A stretch of DNA of 64,000 bases from the NCBI GenBank assembly GCA_003116875.1, contig BCKT01000002.1, positions 62,001 to 126,000 on the forward strand, in the 5' to 3' direction. Shown one piece after another: positions 1 through 11,239 of the stretch (its first letter is position 1; each line of letters opens with the position of its first letter). A program made the translations under genes and the position numbers. Under the pieces are notes generated by a model. That model was not told the DNA's origin, did not search any database, and saw only the letters and a list, made by a program, of their open reading frames with translations. Source of the stretch: Takashimella koratensis. Lineage: Eukaryota; Basidiomycota; Tremellomycetes; Trichosporonales; Tetragoniomycetaceae.

Positions 1-1018
1 CTCGACGACGTACGCGTCCCTCTTGCCGCCGAGGGATGAGGGGAAGCCTGTTGTCCCGTTCCATGCGGAGATTGATGCGTTGCGACCCAAGTCACCTCAG
101 CGCCGTGGGCGACAAGGACCGGGCGTCACTCGCGGCGGCGGTGGTGGTGGTGGTGGTGGTGGTGGTGGTGGACTGCCGAACAGCCTTAGGTCCCCGCCGG
201 CGTCCGCGCCCCCGATGGGAGGAATGAGTGGCAGCGGGAGCAGCGGTGGTGCCGGACCTGGCCCGATCATGCGGATGGGGAACCTCGTGTCTTCGTCGAA
301 CAGAAACGAAGCGTTTGGACCTAATCACTTAGGTTCGGCGTTTGCCCAGATGGGGATGAGAGACGAGTCGTGGCGCGCCCAAGGGCAGGGAGGTGGGATG
401 GGCGGAGGGATGGGGATGGGGATGGGCGGAGGGATGGGGATGGGGATGGATGGTGGGATGGGGATGGGGATGGGAGGAATGGGGATCAGTATGGGTGGGA
501 TGGGGATGGGGGTGGGCGGGATGGGTGGGATGGGGATGGGCACCATGGGGATAGGGAGTATGGGGAACATGGGAAATATGGGTCCTGGGATGTCGATCAA
601 CGCCGGTCCAGCCTGGACACCAGGTGACCAATACGGATTTGGAATCCCCAACCCGCACAGTAACCAGCCGATGAGCGCGCCTCCGATGCCCATGGGGTTC
701 GCAGGGCAACAACACCAGCACCAACATCCTTACCAACATCAACATCGACCTCAACATCAGCTTCAACATCAGCATCCGAACCAACTCCCACAGGGACAAG
801 GACAGGGTCCAATGTTCATGCAGTGGGGATGGACCGACCCGATAAACCAGACCCCACACCAACACCAGGCTTATCAAAGTCAACACGCTCAGCACTCACA
901 GCAACAACAGATGCAGATTGGGTTCCGACCACCGTTCCAAGGTCAACAACAGTTTCAACAGCCCTTCGGAACACAAGGGTACGAGCAGGCCCATGATGAT
1001 TTCCAGCCTTCAGAGTGA
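1..1018 (+). CDS. 3' part of a Gly/Met-rich, Gln/His-rich low-complexity protein (5' end outside window)
   Basis: The reading frame is open from base 2 to the TGA at 1016-1018, so this is the C-terminal portion (about 338 residues) of a gene that starts left of the window. There is no in-frame ATG near the window edge; the first TTG at 23 is not a credible start. After a short ordinary stretch (roughly residues 1-45) come a run of 13 glycines, a Met-Gly repeat region (about residues 125-195, built from MGMG/GGMG units), a mixed Pro/Asn part, and then a tail rich in Gln-His pairs (QHQHP-type, about residues 230-325). Such composition is typical of disordered, prion-like tails of RNA-binding or signalling proteins, but no domain is visible and I cannot name the protein. 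Confidence 0.75.
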   Translation, partial: STTYASLLPPRDEGKPVVPFHAEIDALRPKSPQRRGRQGPGVTRGGGGGGGGGGGGGLPNSLRSPPASAPPMGGMSGSGSSGGAGPGPIMRMGNLVSSSNRNEAFGPNHLGSAFAQMGMRDESWRAQGQGGGMGGGMGMGMGGGMGMGMDGGMGMGMGGMGISMGGMGMGVGGMGGMGMGTMGIGSMGNMGNMGPGMSINAGPAWTPGDQYGFGIPNPHSNQPMSAPPMPMGFAGQQHQHQHPYQHQHRPQHQLQHQHPNQLPQGQGQGPMFMQWGWTDPINQTPHQHQAYQSQHAQHSQQQQMQIGFRPPFQGQQQFQQPFGTQGYEQAHDDFQPSE

Positions 1019-1028
1019 AACGATCCGA

Positions 1029-1074
1029 ACGACAAACGACAGACGACAGACGATAGACGACAGACGACAGACAA
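1029..1074. repeat. ACGACAG heptamer tandem repeat in 3' flank
   Basis: About six imperfect copies of a 7-base unit (ACGACAG and variants such as ACGATAG) lie just after the stop codon of the left-edge gene. Up to about 1304 the rest is 3' UTR or intergenic sequence with no gene visible. Confidence 0.7.
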
Positions 1075-1304
1075 CCGTCATTGCGTAAACTTGTTGTATC
1101 AGGCGCAAGATAACATATATGTATGCATGCCTCGGTATCATCCACCCCGTTGTCGCTTGGGATTTCTGTTTGTTTCTTGCACTTCCTCACAGTATGTACT
1201 GCTTTCACTCTGCTCATTTGATTTCAAACACGATCTGTAGATCAAGAAGTGTCAATTAGGCTCTTGTCATTCTTTGAGACACATTGTTGTCGTCGATACC
1301 CAAA

Positions 1305-3109
1305 TCACTGATGATTCAAACCCACCTTGCCGCTGTTCTTGTTCGCCTCCATTTCCTTGTGTGCCTTGACGACGTCTGTCCACGGGAACACCTGTCCTCT
1401 CAGTCAGCTCCATCCTTGCCTTTTACTTCTTTCTCCCGAGTTCCGCGATCACCCCACTTACCTCGTGAACTTTCACACTCATTGTCCCATCATGGATCAT
1501 CGGTAACGCCTTCTCCCTAAAACTACCCAACAAGTTCGCCTGGTACTCCTCCGACCGAGCTCTCAGTGTCGACCCCTTGATCGTTAACCTCTTATACAAC
1601 AGCTGTCCCAGATTCGCACTCTCTACCACTGGTCCCGAGAGGAACGCGAGAAAAATCAAGGTCCCGTCTTTCCTGAGCAAATTGATATTCGAGGTGAAAT
1701 AGTTACGACCAACGAAATCAACGATAAGGTCGACGCCTTCGCCATTGGTCGCGGACTTGATCTCGTCTTCAAAGGACTGAGTGCGGTAGTTGATCGCGTG
1801 AAGGCGAGAGGAGGTGTCGAGTGTTTGGAGGAAAGCGACTTTGTCGTCGGTCCCACAGGTGGTGAAGACCTTGGCGGCGCCACCGACGTGGACTAGAGCA
1901 TTTGGTCAGAACAGGGCGAGGTGGAGAGGGTTATGAAAGAGGAGAATGGGGTGCGGTTAGACGTGTGAGAGGGGATGGTTCGTACATCAGCACTCACGGG
2001 CTAACTGAATAGCAGCGACACCTACGCCCGAGGCACCCTAACAAAGTCAATCCCTGGCACCACTTTCCAAACCAAGCAGACAGAACCCACCGCATGGATC
2101 AAGACGGTTTGTCCCTTTTTCATCCCACCCTCAAGGAAGAGCGCCTGGTACGCTAAAGAGAAGTCAGCTGCTTGCTGCTGTATGATTTTTCACCCAGTCT
2201 CCCTTCCTCATCGTCCCAACCTCGAGTTTCAAAACCTCCAACACCAGTCCTTGTAACCAACATACCAGTGAGCCAGTTCTCTGGGATCCCGGCAGCTTCG
2301 ACCCACGACAACCCATCTGGTTTCGGCAACAGCATCGATTCAGCGGCTACGACGTATTCCGCATACGCTCCCTATCACCACCCACCATATCAGCCATCCA
2401 TCTATCCATCTTGCCCAAGTCATGACGAGAACCACTTACACCGTAGGTTAGACCAAACACCTCGTCCCCGACTTTGAAGGAAGCGCTGGACCCAGTCTTG
2501 CTGACGGTCCCAGCGAATTCCACACCCATGATTGTTTTCGAGGCTTGAGGGGGCAGGGGGTACTTGCCTTCTCGCTGGAGAATGTCCATCCTGTTCAGGC
2601 CGAATGTCTAACGTTGAGGAGGGAGGTCAGAGCAGTTACCATGTACCGAGTCTTTCCGCTGCAATACGGGATCTTGATGATGGTCATAAGAGGGCAGACT
2701 AACTTTGATCTGACACTCGTCAGCTGGCGACGCTCATGCCAGTCAAAGTTCGACTCACTTTGACTTGGACCTGGCCATCTTGGGGCTCGGGGATCGCTTC
2801 TTCTCCAATATACAGGCTCTCCGCTGGTCCTTTACCGTCTTTCACGAGGATGGCCTTCATTTTGTCTTGAAATTGGCGAGAAGAGGAAGAGAAGTGCCTT
2901 GTTGTCTTGTCCAAGGGAGAGAACCGAAGGGAGGCCGGGGGGGATAGGCGAGGGAGGGTGGAGATCGGGGTCGTGCGAACGCGAGTGGGGCTGGGGCTGG
3001 GGCTGGTGTTGGGGGGGAGGCGGGTGACGGCGGTTTGGAAGTGAGACGAGGTAACAAGGCGCGATGTGGATGAGGCAAGAGGTAAAAGGTGAGGTCTGGA
3101 CGAGATCAT
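1305..3109 (-). CDS. Quinone oxidoreductase-like protein (zinc-type ADH superfamily, PIG3/TP53I3-like), probably mitochondrial
   Basis: Predicted NAD(P)H-dependent quinone reductase. The exons read, in order: a Ser/Arg-rich leader starting MISSRPHLLP with an RHFSSSSRQF stretch that looks like a mitochondrial presequence; the MKAILVKDGKGP start of the GroES-like domain; GVEFAGTV and VGDEVFGL; a Rossmann part with KVFTTCGTDDK, the GEGVDLIVDFVG segment, and KDGTLIFLAFLSG; and a final exon, VFPWTDVVKAHKEMEANKNS then GKVGLNHQ and TGA. The HKEMEANKNSGK ending is diagnostic of the PIG3/crotonyl-reductase-like branch, which lacks catalytic zinc. The start is the first ATG of the open frame (3109); translation from the internal MKAIL would give a cytosolic form. 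Several short introns separate the exons. The gene is divergent from the PXMP4-like gene. Product length is about 390 residues with the leader. Family call is firm; substrate and leader function are inferred. Confidence 0.85.
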
Positions 3110-3523
3110 GGGTAGTGTGGGAGGTGAGTAGTCGTGGGAGAGAGGGAGGGAGGGTGGGAGGAGGGAGGTGACCAAGAATCGGTTGCTTGCATCCGCCGTC
3201 TCCTGTCCGCTGTCCGTATCCGCCGGGTCCTGGTCAAGTGGTGACGTCCTTGTGGGGTCTCCACACCCGTTTACTAATCACCGCAACTCCCGGTTCTAAT
3301 CAAGAGTCATTAGCAAGGGCCGGGGAATGATAACAAGGCCGGGATTAGGAAAAAGTCAATCAGGTCATGGGCGTACGGCATCCTTTAACCGGTGTGTGTG
3401 TGTGTGTGTGTCTATGTAAACTCTGCTCTTCGCGTCACCACTACCACCACCACCACCACTCTCGTCGTCACTCTTCCTCATCTCGTTTCTATCTGGCTCA
3501 TCGTCCATCCCAAGCTGTGTACA
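3110..3523. promoter_or_regulatory. Divergent promoter region with a GT repeat
   Basis: This 414-bp gap separates two genes that read away from each other, so it should carry both promoters. It contains a (GT)n run at 3391-3411 and a CA/CT-rich stretch up to the start codon at 3524. No clear TATA box was seen. Confidence 0.5.
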
Positions 3524-4929
3524 ATGTCCGACGCCATCCAGCGGTTTATCCTCAAGTACGCCCCTCTCCCTCTCCCTCTCCCTCTCCCTCTCCCTCCCCG
3601 CCCCATCGTCCTCGTCGCGTCGCTTCCCTTTCTCAATCCAGCCCAATCCAATCCTTCATCCTCGTTGCCATCTCGCATTCCTCGTCCACACCTGACTACT
3701 CGAGAACCTCGGGTCAAAGAAGGCTGGAATATGGTGGCGATTCTCGAGTCGTTTACTGATACACTTCTAGCCCTGCCAACCATGACCTCCTCGCTGTTCT
3801 TAAAGGCGCTCGGAACGGCCTCGTGTACGGCGTCAAGATCCGTACGTTCATGTCTTTTGGTTCTGGTCTGGTCTCCTTCGCGCCGTGCTTTGATTCTTGG
3901 TTGGTTGGGCTCAATTGAATGTTCAACTGAACACAACACGAGTTGAATAACCTCAAAATGCCCTTTGCCGACTAGCACACGCCTGGATAGCAATCAACCG
4001 CGATACTGGTGCTATGCTGACCTCTTCCATGTAGGCTTCCCACACGCCCTGGTCATGACCCTCTTGTTCTCATACAAACCGTAAATCACGCTCCCTCCAC
4101 CTCCACGTATCTCCAACCTCATTCTCCCCCTCCCACCCCTCCTTCTTATCTCATTCGCATTCCACTAAGACCCCCAGATGGCCTGCCAAAATCCGGGGCA
4201 TCTTCACAGCGACCCGGACCCACGCTCTCAACCTTTGTAAATTCGTAACCATCTACAAAATACTCTTACTTGTTCAAAAGCGATTGAACGGTGGGAAAGA
4301 GCGTGATTTGGATACTTTGATCGCTGGTGGATTTGGAGGATGGTGGGTCTTTGGCGAGCGAACTCCGGTGAGTAATAATCTTATTCTATCTTTCACCAAC
4401 TCCTCCATCTAACCCGCCTTGTGACTGACCAAACTGGTGTAGATCAACGAGCAAATCGTACTCTACGTCATGTCCCGTACCCTCCTCTCTCTCGTTCCTC
4501 GGCTCTACTCCAGCTCCTCTAAACCGCCAAAGTACCCTTTCGAGCCACTGGCCCACCCACTTCCTGAGCTCGCGGCACCAGCGGCGAATCCACGCCCAAT
4601 CCCGCCTGCGCCGGTACCGTTTGCGATCATTGCGGCCCTCAGCTGGGCAGGGGTTATGTACATGTACGTGTGGTTGTACACTCGCTTGGACTTGGATATC
4701 ATCCGATGGCAGGAAGCAAGAGCGAATAGGGAGCTGACGGATGTACCCGTGTAGGTTCCGACACCGTGGAGAACGAATCCAACCAGGGATGGGGAACAGC
4801 ATGCGTAAGCTGAATCGCAGCCAGCTTGGGATCTATTCGAGCAGGAGCTGATCAACGTTTGCAGGATACTTGTATCACGACTCGGAGGTATGGAGCGATC
4901 TGCGAACCCTGTTCTGGCATAACAAGTAA
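3524..4929 (+). CDS. Peroxisomal membrane protein 4-like (PXMP4/PMP24)
   Basis: Small multi-pass membrane protein of the PXMP4 group, related to the Tim17/22/23 fold and found in peroxisomal membranes in animals and fungi. Splicing joins MSDAIQRFILK with PANHDLLAVLKGARNGLVYG and VKIR, then FPHALVMTLLFSYKP, a block around IRGIFTATRTHALNL and TIYKILLLVQKRLNGG, FGGWWVFGE, INEQIVLYVMSRTLLSLVPR, a Pro/Ala-rich loop, an ALSWAGVMYMYVWL membrane segment, and the C-terminus FRHRGERIQPGMGNSM, YLYHDSEVWSDLRTLFWHNK, TAA. The ARNGLVYGVKIR block and the LQPSM..YLY.DS.VW ending match the family closely. The second half of the ALSW segment is followed by an intron at about 4676-4753 that carries in-frame stops if read through. 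About seven introns; product near 240 residues. Specific function is not known in the family. Confidence 0.85.
3563..3597. repeat. CTCTCC hexamer repeat in intron 1 of the PXMP4-like gene
   Basis: Perfect run of CCCTCT units directly after the first donor site; likely a polymorphic microsatellite inside the intron. Confidence 0.7.
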
Positions 4930-5224
4930 GGGATTAGGTGGTTTGTCCTCTTCGCCATGTCCGACAACACCATCGTCTGGTCTGGTCAAGGAAATCGAAT
5001 CAATCACGATTCTCTCGCTCGAATCACCGGACGGCTTGTGTTACGGCTCTGATGATAGACCATCACGTCTTCCCACTCTCTTCCGACTTACGCCCAACCC
5101 CTTCCATCCAGGACCACATGGCTGTACTGTATACCTTATCTGTACATCTAACTGTAAAAAAAACCACATGCAAGTATTGCAAGATGCGAGATGCGAGATG
5201 TGAAATGTCACGACTTCTTCACCT
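4930..5224. other. Convergent intergenic region
   Basis: A 295-bp tail-to-tail spacer between the PXMP4-like gene (+) and the CCZ1-like gene (-). I see no ORF with gene-like features here, only likely 3' UTR sequence. Confidence 0.5.
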
Positions 5225-8200
5225 TTACGCTAGTTCAGGATGAGACTGTGCGAATGCTCTTAGTGCGTCTATGAGGTGAAGAGGGAATCAGCAATCAACC
5301 AAACCTATGTTTCTCAATCCCAGACCAAACTTACGATCCGAGTCCGTTAATGTGGCCTCTTTCCGACCCAGGACCATGTACACTTCACTCTTGCTTTCTC
5401 CCGTCGGCTCCTTCCCCTCCCCCATCGCCATTCCATCCTTCGCTTCACTCTTTACCTCGTTCATCGCTGTTTCTACGGTGACTGACCGCTTCGCGACGAC
5501 AAACTGCGACTGAGCCGTCCGCGCATGAACCTCGGAGACACTTGGGTGTCTTTAACCCGCGACAGAGTCATATCAGTTTCTAAATCTTGTTGCCTCTTGA
5601 CTCCAAGACGGGGGACACATAAATGGTGCGAGACCGGGATACGACCGTAGTCCCATAAATCAACCTTGGACTTTGAACTCACCGACACATGTATTCCCGA
5701 AGATCTAAAAGTGTCTTTTCGGCTCCTTTGTCCATCTCTGGGCCCCTCGATTCTGTCACTCCAACCCCTACTTCTGGTCCTGCTGTTGTTCCGAGTCCAG
5801 AGTTCACGGATCGATGGTACACGGACGAGTTGAGTAATCCCGCGCCGGCCGTCATGGGTTTCTCGGACCCCAATCCAGCTGATGCAGCTAGACCCGCGGT
5901 ACTTGAACTACCAGTGTTCGCGATCCCAGCAATCCCAGACTCTGCAGGAACGGACGACAAAGGACCTGTGCCCAGCGCAGAGGGCAAGGCAGAGAAGAGC
6001 GCGAGGACAGAGGTCGCTGATGGGGTCGGGAACGGAGGTTGTGTATCCTCCTGGAGGAGAATGGATAGGATCGTATGATCACGCTGTGTTCAAAGTTAGT
6101 GATACACTGATCACCTTTCACGACTGTCCGATCATGATCATCACCACCGCGTCCTTTCCCATCCCTCCGTCCTCCTATCCGTTACATCCCTCAGAAGGGA
6201 CTCACCATGACCCAGACCAAGCGTCGCTTGGCATACCCCCCTTCTCTGTCCTTCACCCATACCCCTCGACTCTCCCAGCCCAGATCGAAAGGGACGTCCA
6301 CGGTGACTGCTTCTTCGAGGTCCGGAATCGCGACGGGGGTCTGTTCGACTTGACCGTGGGATACCAAGGGCGGTGCTACAGATGTTGTGCTTGGATCGGT
6401 GTCTTGTCCGGTCTTCAAGTCAATTGGCGGTGTGGGTTCCAAGACTTTGACTGCGTCGTTGGAGGCCACCTCGGTAGTAGCGACGACCTCTACATTCGCT
6501 TCAGTTCCAGCTTCTTCCACTTCCTGGTTTACATCCTCCCCTTTGCCCTCTTTCCCATCGGCAAGTGTCGTCTCTCCTCTCTGTTCCACCGCCTCCCTTG
6601 CCGCCTCTACCGCCTCTGCCGGCTCTCCCCCCCGAGTTTCTTCCCCTTCTCCCCCTCCCTCCGCCCTCTCCTCTCCCTCAGCCACCTGCACTTCCACCGC
6701 CTGTTCCATCCTCTCCCTATCCGCATGCTTCGGCGACGGCGAAGCGATACCCAATACCGCTCCTACGCTACCTAGGTTCATCGCGTCGAGTCCGTGACTT
6801 ATCGCCCCGAGTCCTCCGCCGAGGGGGTTAGCTAATCCGCCTAGTCCGCCGAGTTGGAGCCCGCCCAGACCGCCGAGACCGAGGGGCCATTTGGTCTTTC
6901 CAGATGAAGGTGAGGTCGATCCTGACGCAGAGGGTTGTGCGGGGCCTGTTCCCGGGTTCACAATGGGCACACTCTTCCCCTCCTCGCCTTTCTCCTTCTC
7001 CTTCCCGTCTTGCCCGTCTTTCCCATCCTTGGTAGGCGCCGGCGTCCCACTTCTCGAAGACGCGGGCGACCCTAAACCCGGGACCCAGCCTACCGCCGCT
7101 GACCCGAGTGTCGTCGCCCAACTCGTTTTACGCCCCGCACTATCTTCCTTGTCCCTTCTCCTCGCTTTGCTTCCGAGTCCTAACGTGCCTCGACCGTCGG
7201 CTTTGATCGCTGGAACTGGGGGAGCGGGGAGTGGGAGGGACGCGCGGACTAAATTGACGAGGTACCGTACTAGCGCTGGGTCGGTCGCACCGCCGCCCAC
7301 GCTGACACCGTCATGACTTGTGTCGTCGAGATAAATTGGCCCGTCTTTCCCGACCAGACCGATGGACCCCTTCAGACCCTGTTCTTCCACCAAAGACAAG
7401 ACCAAACCCCGTACTCGCTCACTAGCGGGCCGAGAGGGGTAACCCCCAAGCCAAGTGGACAATAACCCCTCCGAGGAAGTCAGGTACGTGTTCTCAAATG
7501 AAAACGCGAATCGGGTCCAGAATTTGTCGAGCGTGGTCGAGAGAGACGGGGACGGAGGAGCGATACTGAGTGGAGAGTGGAGCAGCTAAGTCGAGTCAGT
7601 ATAGGCTTTGTAAAGACGACGATAGTGAAAGATGGTGAAGATGGAGAGAGAATCGAAGGAGATGAGCGACTTACGCAGAAATCTTCGTAGCCACGTTGAA
7701 GCGCATGTATGAGAATATGGTCTCCTAATCCTTGAGCAGATGGTGCTGGTTCTCCTTTACTCTTTCCCGTCACTCCCGACCCCAGTCCACTGCCTCCTCC
7801 TCCTCCTCCTCCTCCACCCCCGGCTGTCGTTGCTGTTGCCGTTGCCGCCGTGGTCCCTACGACAGGGACCTCGTGCGCTAGCGTTATACACACGTAGATG
7901 AATATATCTGGTTCAGGGGTATACACGAGGAGTCGAGATCGATGTGAGTGGATTGACCAAAACGAAGGGTTGTCTGTCTTCTCCAATCTCAAAGTTTTCT
8001 TCTCTTCCTTCCCATTCTCTGCTTCCGCAGTCCCACTTCCTCTTTGATCATCGTCGGTCCTTTCCTCGTCCTTTCGCGCACCAGCCGCCTCTACACTGCT
8101 CTCGCTCTCGCCCTCGCCCTCGCCGTTTCCGGTCGACCGTGTCGCATCGCCAATCGCCATATCGCTGAAACTCATCAATCCCTTGACGAGCCCGACTTGC

Positions 8201-8670
8201 CGCAACATCCGATCTCGGCTGACTCCGCCGGCCTCGCGGGAGGTGTAGAAGAGGATTTGGGAAGCTTGGAGGAGGTCGTCTTCGAGGTCTCGGTCAGTTT
8301 CAGATGGCCGTTGGGGTTCGGTTTGAGTAAAAGTTGGTGGTGTCGTATCTGAGCTTGAAGCCTGGTCCATTGCCTGATCCCGCGGCGCCTGGGCCCCGAT
8401 AGCAGTATCGCCAAAACCTTTTGTGACACTCTCTCCCTCCCGCTCATCTTCAGCCACCACCTGCTCTTGGCTCCCTCCGGCCTCTGAACCAACTACCGTC
8501 CCACCTGCATCCTCTGCCGCAGCAACACCTCGCCCGGGGTCGTCGAGGCTCCGACTCTCGCTCGTACCTCTGCTCCCTCGGCTTTGAGACGACGCGCCGA
8601 GCGATGGGTTGAAGATGACAAAGTGCGACAGTGAGGCGGGGATGACGACGGGGTGGGGAGAAGGGGGCAT
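5225..8670 (-). CDS. CCZ1: Ccz1-like subunit of the Mon1-Ccz1 Rab7 GEF
   Basis: Predicted vacuolar fusion protein Ccz1, which with Mon1 activates Rab7/Ypt7 on late endosomes and autophagosomes. The N-terminal longin part is recognisable: LSHFVIFNPSLG, then after a Ser/Asp-rich insert ASQILFYTSREAGG and RQVGLVKGLMSFSD; later NPSFWSIHSHRSRLLVYTPE. A glycine run and disordered inserts follow, then KFWTRFAFSFENTYLTSSEG, LGSIGLVGKDGPIY-type text and ALVRYLVNLVRASLPLP. The C-terminal part contains VDVPFDLGWESRGVWVK, KRRLVWVM joined across an intron to RDHTILSILLQEDTQPPFP, and ends DHALRAFAQSHPELA, TAA at 5225-5227. I chose the ATG at 8670 (MPPSPHPVVIPASL) because it sits just before the longin block; the frame is open to an ATG at 8904, but that extension is low-complexity. 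About 1,000 residues, longer than animal Ccz1 because of inserts. Confidence 0.82.
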
Positions 8671-9110
8671 GAGCGTGACGCGGGGCGGAGTGGGTGTAGA
8701 CAGGAAGAGGCAGTTGGTAGGTGGTAGTTCAGTAGGTTCTAGGTAGAGGTAGAGGTAGTAATGAAGCTTGTCAACAATCCGTGGTCTCGATGCAATCTCG
8801 AACCCGGGTATAAGGGGCCACGCCGAGAAGTAAATATGGGGACCGGAGAATAGCAAGGTCTTGTGCCCAATGACGTCGTGGGCTGGGTGTCTGATTGGCG
8901 CCATGGTCTCGAGTCTGGCCACTCGTCGATCGTTGCGCCCCTCGGCTTCTCTCTCATCGACTCACTCCTCATCTCTTATTCTTGTGCATATCTCACATAG
9001 ACGGAATACCAAGATCACCGCGGCTAGAACCCAATTCAGAGGATAGAAGATACATTACCATACGGCCATACTTCCACACTACCACACTACCACATTACCA
9101 CACAATCATC
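8671..9110. promoter_or_regulatory. Divergent promoter between CCZ1-like and histidine phosphatase genes
   Basis: Head-to-head spacer. It includes the in-frame extension of the CCZ1 ORF up to an ATG at 8904, which I think is 5' UTR. Repeated CACACTACCACA units precede the phosphatase start at 9111. No firm TATA box. Confidence 0.45.
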
Positions 9111-10435
9111 ATGACTGTCGCATCCCCGACTTCGAAACGTCTCCACTTGGTCCGCCACGCCCAAGCCGAGCACAAGTGAGCCTTCCTCTCACCTTGCCGT
9201 GGATCTCAAACACGTTGCTGACTCTTGAAACAGTGTCGAGAACGATTACACCAGTACGTAGTACCCGTCACGAGCTAGAATGGACTCCCTACACCTTACT
9301 GATCTCACGCCTCAGTCGCCGACGCCCCATTGACGAGCTTGGGGAAACAACAGTCTCGCGATCTGAATCGATTGACCGTGGATAACATTCAGAAGACAGC
9401 AGAGCTTCTCGTCTCTTCTCCCGTGAGCATTTGGATTTCTCCCTCCTTACACTTCCTCTGCCTCTTATCTGGTTTGTCCGCGGCGGTTTTTTGACAAGAG
9501 TGGGAACTGATCCTCTCTCCCCGGCCTACAGATGCGCCGACCGATGGAAACGATGTTGCTTGGTTTGCCCGACTTGAAAGCGAGGCTCGAGAAGCAAGGC
9601 AAACCCGTCATCCTCAACGACCTTCTCCAAGAAGTTGGCGGGTGAGTCAAACAACTGCCTATGATTTCTCCTTCTTCTTCTTCTGTTTCTCCCTAGCCCT
9701 CGACCTTTCATGTTCCCATCCTACCTTCACCAAAGATAGCCTCGGGTCTGGCTAACGCTTAAACTAGGTACGCATGCGATACCCCAACCTACCCTCCTTC
9801 GGCCCTCGCCGCATCCAACGGCGGTATCTTCGCCGAAGCCGGTCTCGACTTTTCCACTCTCTCTCCAGACTACGCGAGTAAGAAGGGGATTTACGCGCCT
9901 GAGATGGCTCAAGAGAGGGCGAGGCAGGTTAGGCGGTGGTTGAGGGACCGACCGGAACGTGAGATTGTCCGTGAGTCTTGCGTTCGTGAACTCGGCGAGC
10001 GAGTGCGAACGTTAGAGAGAGAAACCAGACGAGAGGAAGTACCCAAGGGAGAGGCAGTTATGGAGAGAAGAGGAGAGGTGGAGAGAATGTTTGGAGGTAA
10101 CATTACTGATACTGTTACAGTCGTGGCGCACGGCGATATCTTGCGTAACCTCGCCGATGGTCAAAACTCTTCCCGAGTAAGTCGGACAAGTTGGTTCTGC
10201 CAATCCACCCCTTGGACCGACCTTTACGTCTTGAGAGCAGACTCTCTTGCCTCGCCATGTGCTGACCTTGTTGCCCACCTCTTAGCCCTGGGCAAACGCC
10301 GAGATCAAGCTCTTCACCTTTGCTTCGGCGACAGACGACGACGCGGCGCTCGTCGAGGTCCGTGCGCCCGAGGGGAAACCGGCCGACGCGACGATGGACC
10401 CGACCACTGGGGAGATGGGCCGGGGTAAGGCGTAA
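9111..10435 (+). CDS. Phosphoglycerate mutase-like histidine phosphatase
   Basis: Member of the histidine phosphatase superfamily, branch 1, which transfers or removes phosphate through a phospho-histidine. The first exon gives MTVASPTSKRLHLVRHAQA then EHN after splicing; RHA is the nucleophile motif in its RHG position. Then VENDYT, IADAPLTSLGKQQS, the QKTAELLVSSPMRRPMETML block (second conserved Arg), LLQEVGGYACDTPT, a segment through YASKKGIYAPEMAQERARQV, and REIVLVAHGDILRNL with the second catalytic His. The end is TMDPTTGEMGRGKA, TAA. Six introns of about 55 to 150 nt, longer than elsewhere in the window. About 237 residues, like yeast Pmu1-type proteins and not glycolytic mutase. Substrate cannot be told. 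No targeting signal seen. Confidence 0.85.
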
Positions 10436-10831
10436 GGTAGAAGCTCGAGTCTAGAGGTGGAATTGGGACTGTTGGGCAGCAAGTGGGATAAACCAGACTG
10501 AGTCAAGATGGAGGAGGAGGAGAGGGGAAGGTGAAGAGTGGGAAAAGGGATAAAGCGCCGTCGAGATTAGAAATTGCATTTGGTGATGAGAACGTTTTCC
10601 GCCTCTTCGCTTCCCTTGGACTTGGTCAAAGTGGGAGATCCCATGTTCCATCTCCGCCGTTATTCGTAGGCTTCAAGGGTGGAAGGGTCAAGAGGTGAAA
10701 GGGGTGAAAGGGGTGAAAGGGTCAAGGGGTCGAGAGGGAAGAGGTGGATAGACTTGGTTCGTTCTCAGGCAATTGTGTACATGCCGTAGAGGAGGTTTTC
10801 GAAGATTTGGTAGGTTGAATACGGAATAAGA

Positions 10832-10849
10832 AAGAGAGAGAGAGAGAGA
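10832..10849. repeat. GA dinucleotide microsatellite
   Basis: Perfect AG/GA run within a longer purine-rich strand between about 10.67 and 10.95 kb. Confidence 0.7.
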
Positions 10850-11214
10850 CAGAGCACGTTTGAGCTAGAAGGGATGCTGTTTGGATTAGAGAGAGAGAGG
10901 CTAGAGAGTACAGCCAGGAGATGAAGAGAGCGCCGAGGAAGAGCGAAGAGGGTGCTCCATATCGTCGTACAGGAGAGAGATCCCGGGACCTCGGACCGTT
11001 AGTCGTGCGTCGGCCCGCGGCCTGCGCGTATCAGACCAGTGAGGGGAGGCCGGACGTGGGTGAGGCAGGTACAGCGGCTGTGGGTCATTGGGACCATGGC
11101 CATGTACACCACGGCATGGATCAATAAGTCAAATGGGATGTGATGCTCCATGCTCCTCCTTGCTCCACCAATAGCATAAACTAGTACGTAGCGGCTGGAA
11201 GGGGGTTGCTTCCG

Positions 11215-11239
11215 CCCCCCCCCCCCCCCCCCCCCCCCC
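11215..11239. repeat. Poly-C homopolymer (25 bases)
   Basis: Uninterrupted C run in intergenic DNA; the complementary strand is a G run that could form a quadruplex. True length in the genome is uncertain because such runs are hard to sequence. Confidence 0.8.

Noticed and set aside
325..895. Pro/Ile-rich and His/Pro-rich frames on the minus strand
   Set aside because: Mirror images of the Met-Gly and Gln-His repeats of the plus-strand gene; no independent support.
8671..8904. N-terminal extension of the CCZ1 frame to an ATG at 8904
   Set aside because: Text includes YLYLYLE from a short repeat and precedes the conserved longin start; probably 5' UTR, though it cannot be excluded.
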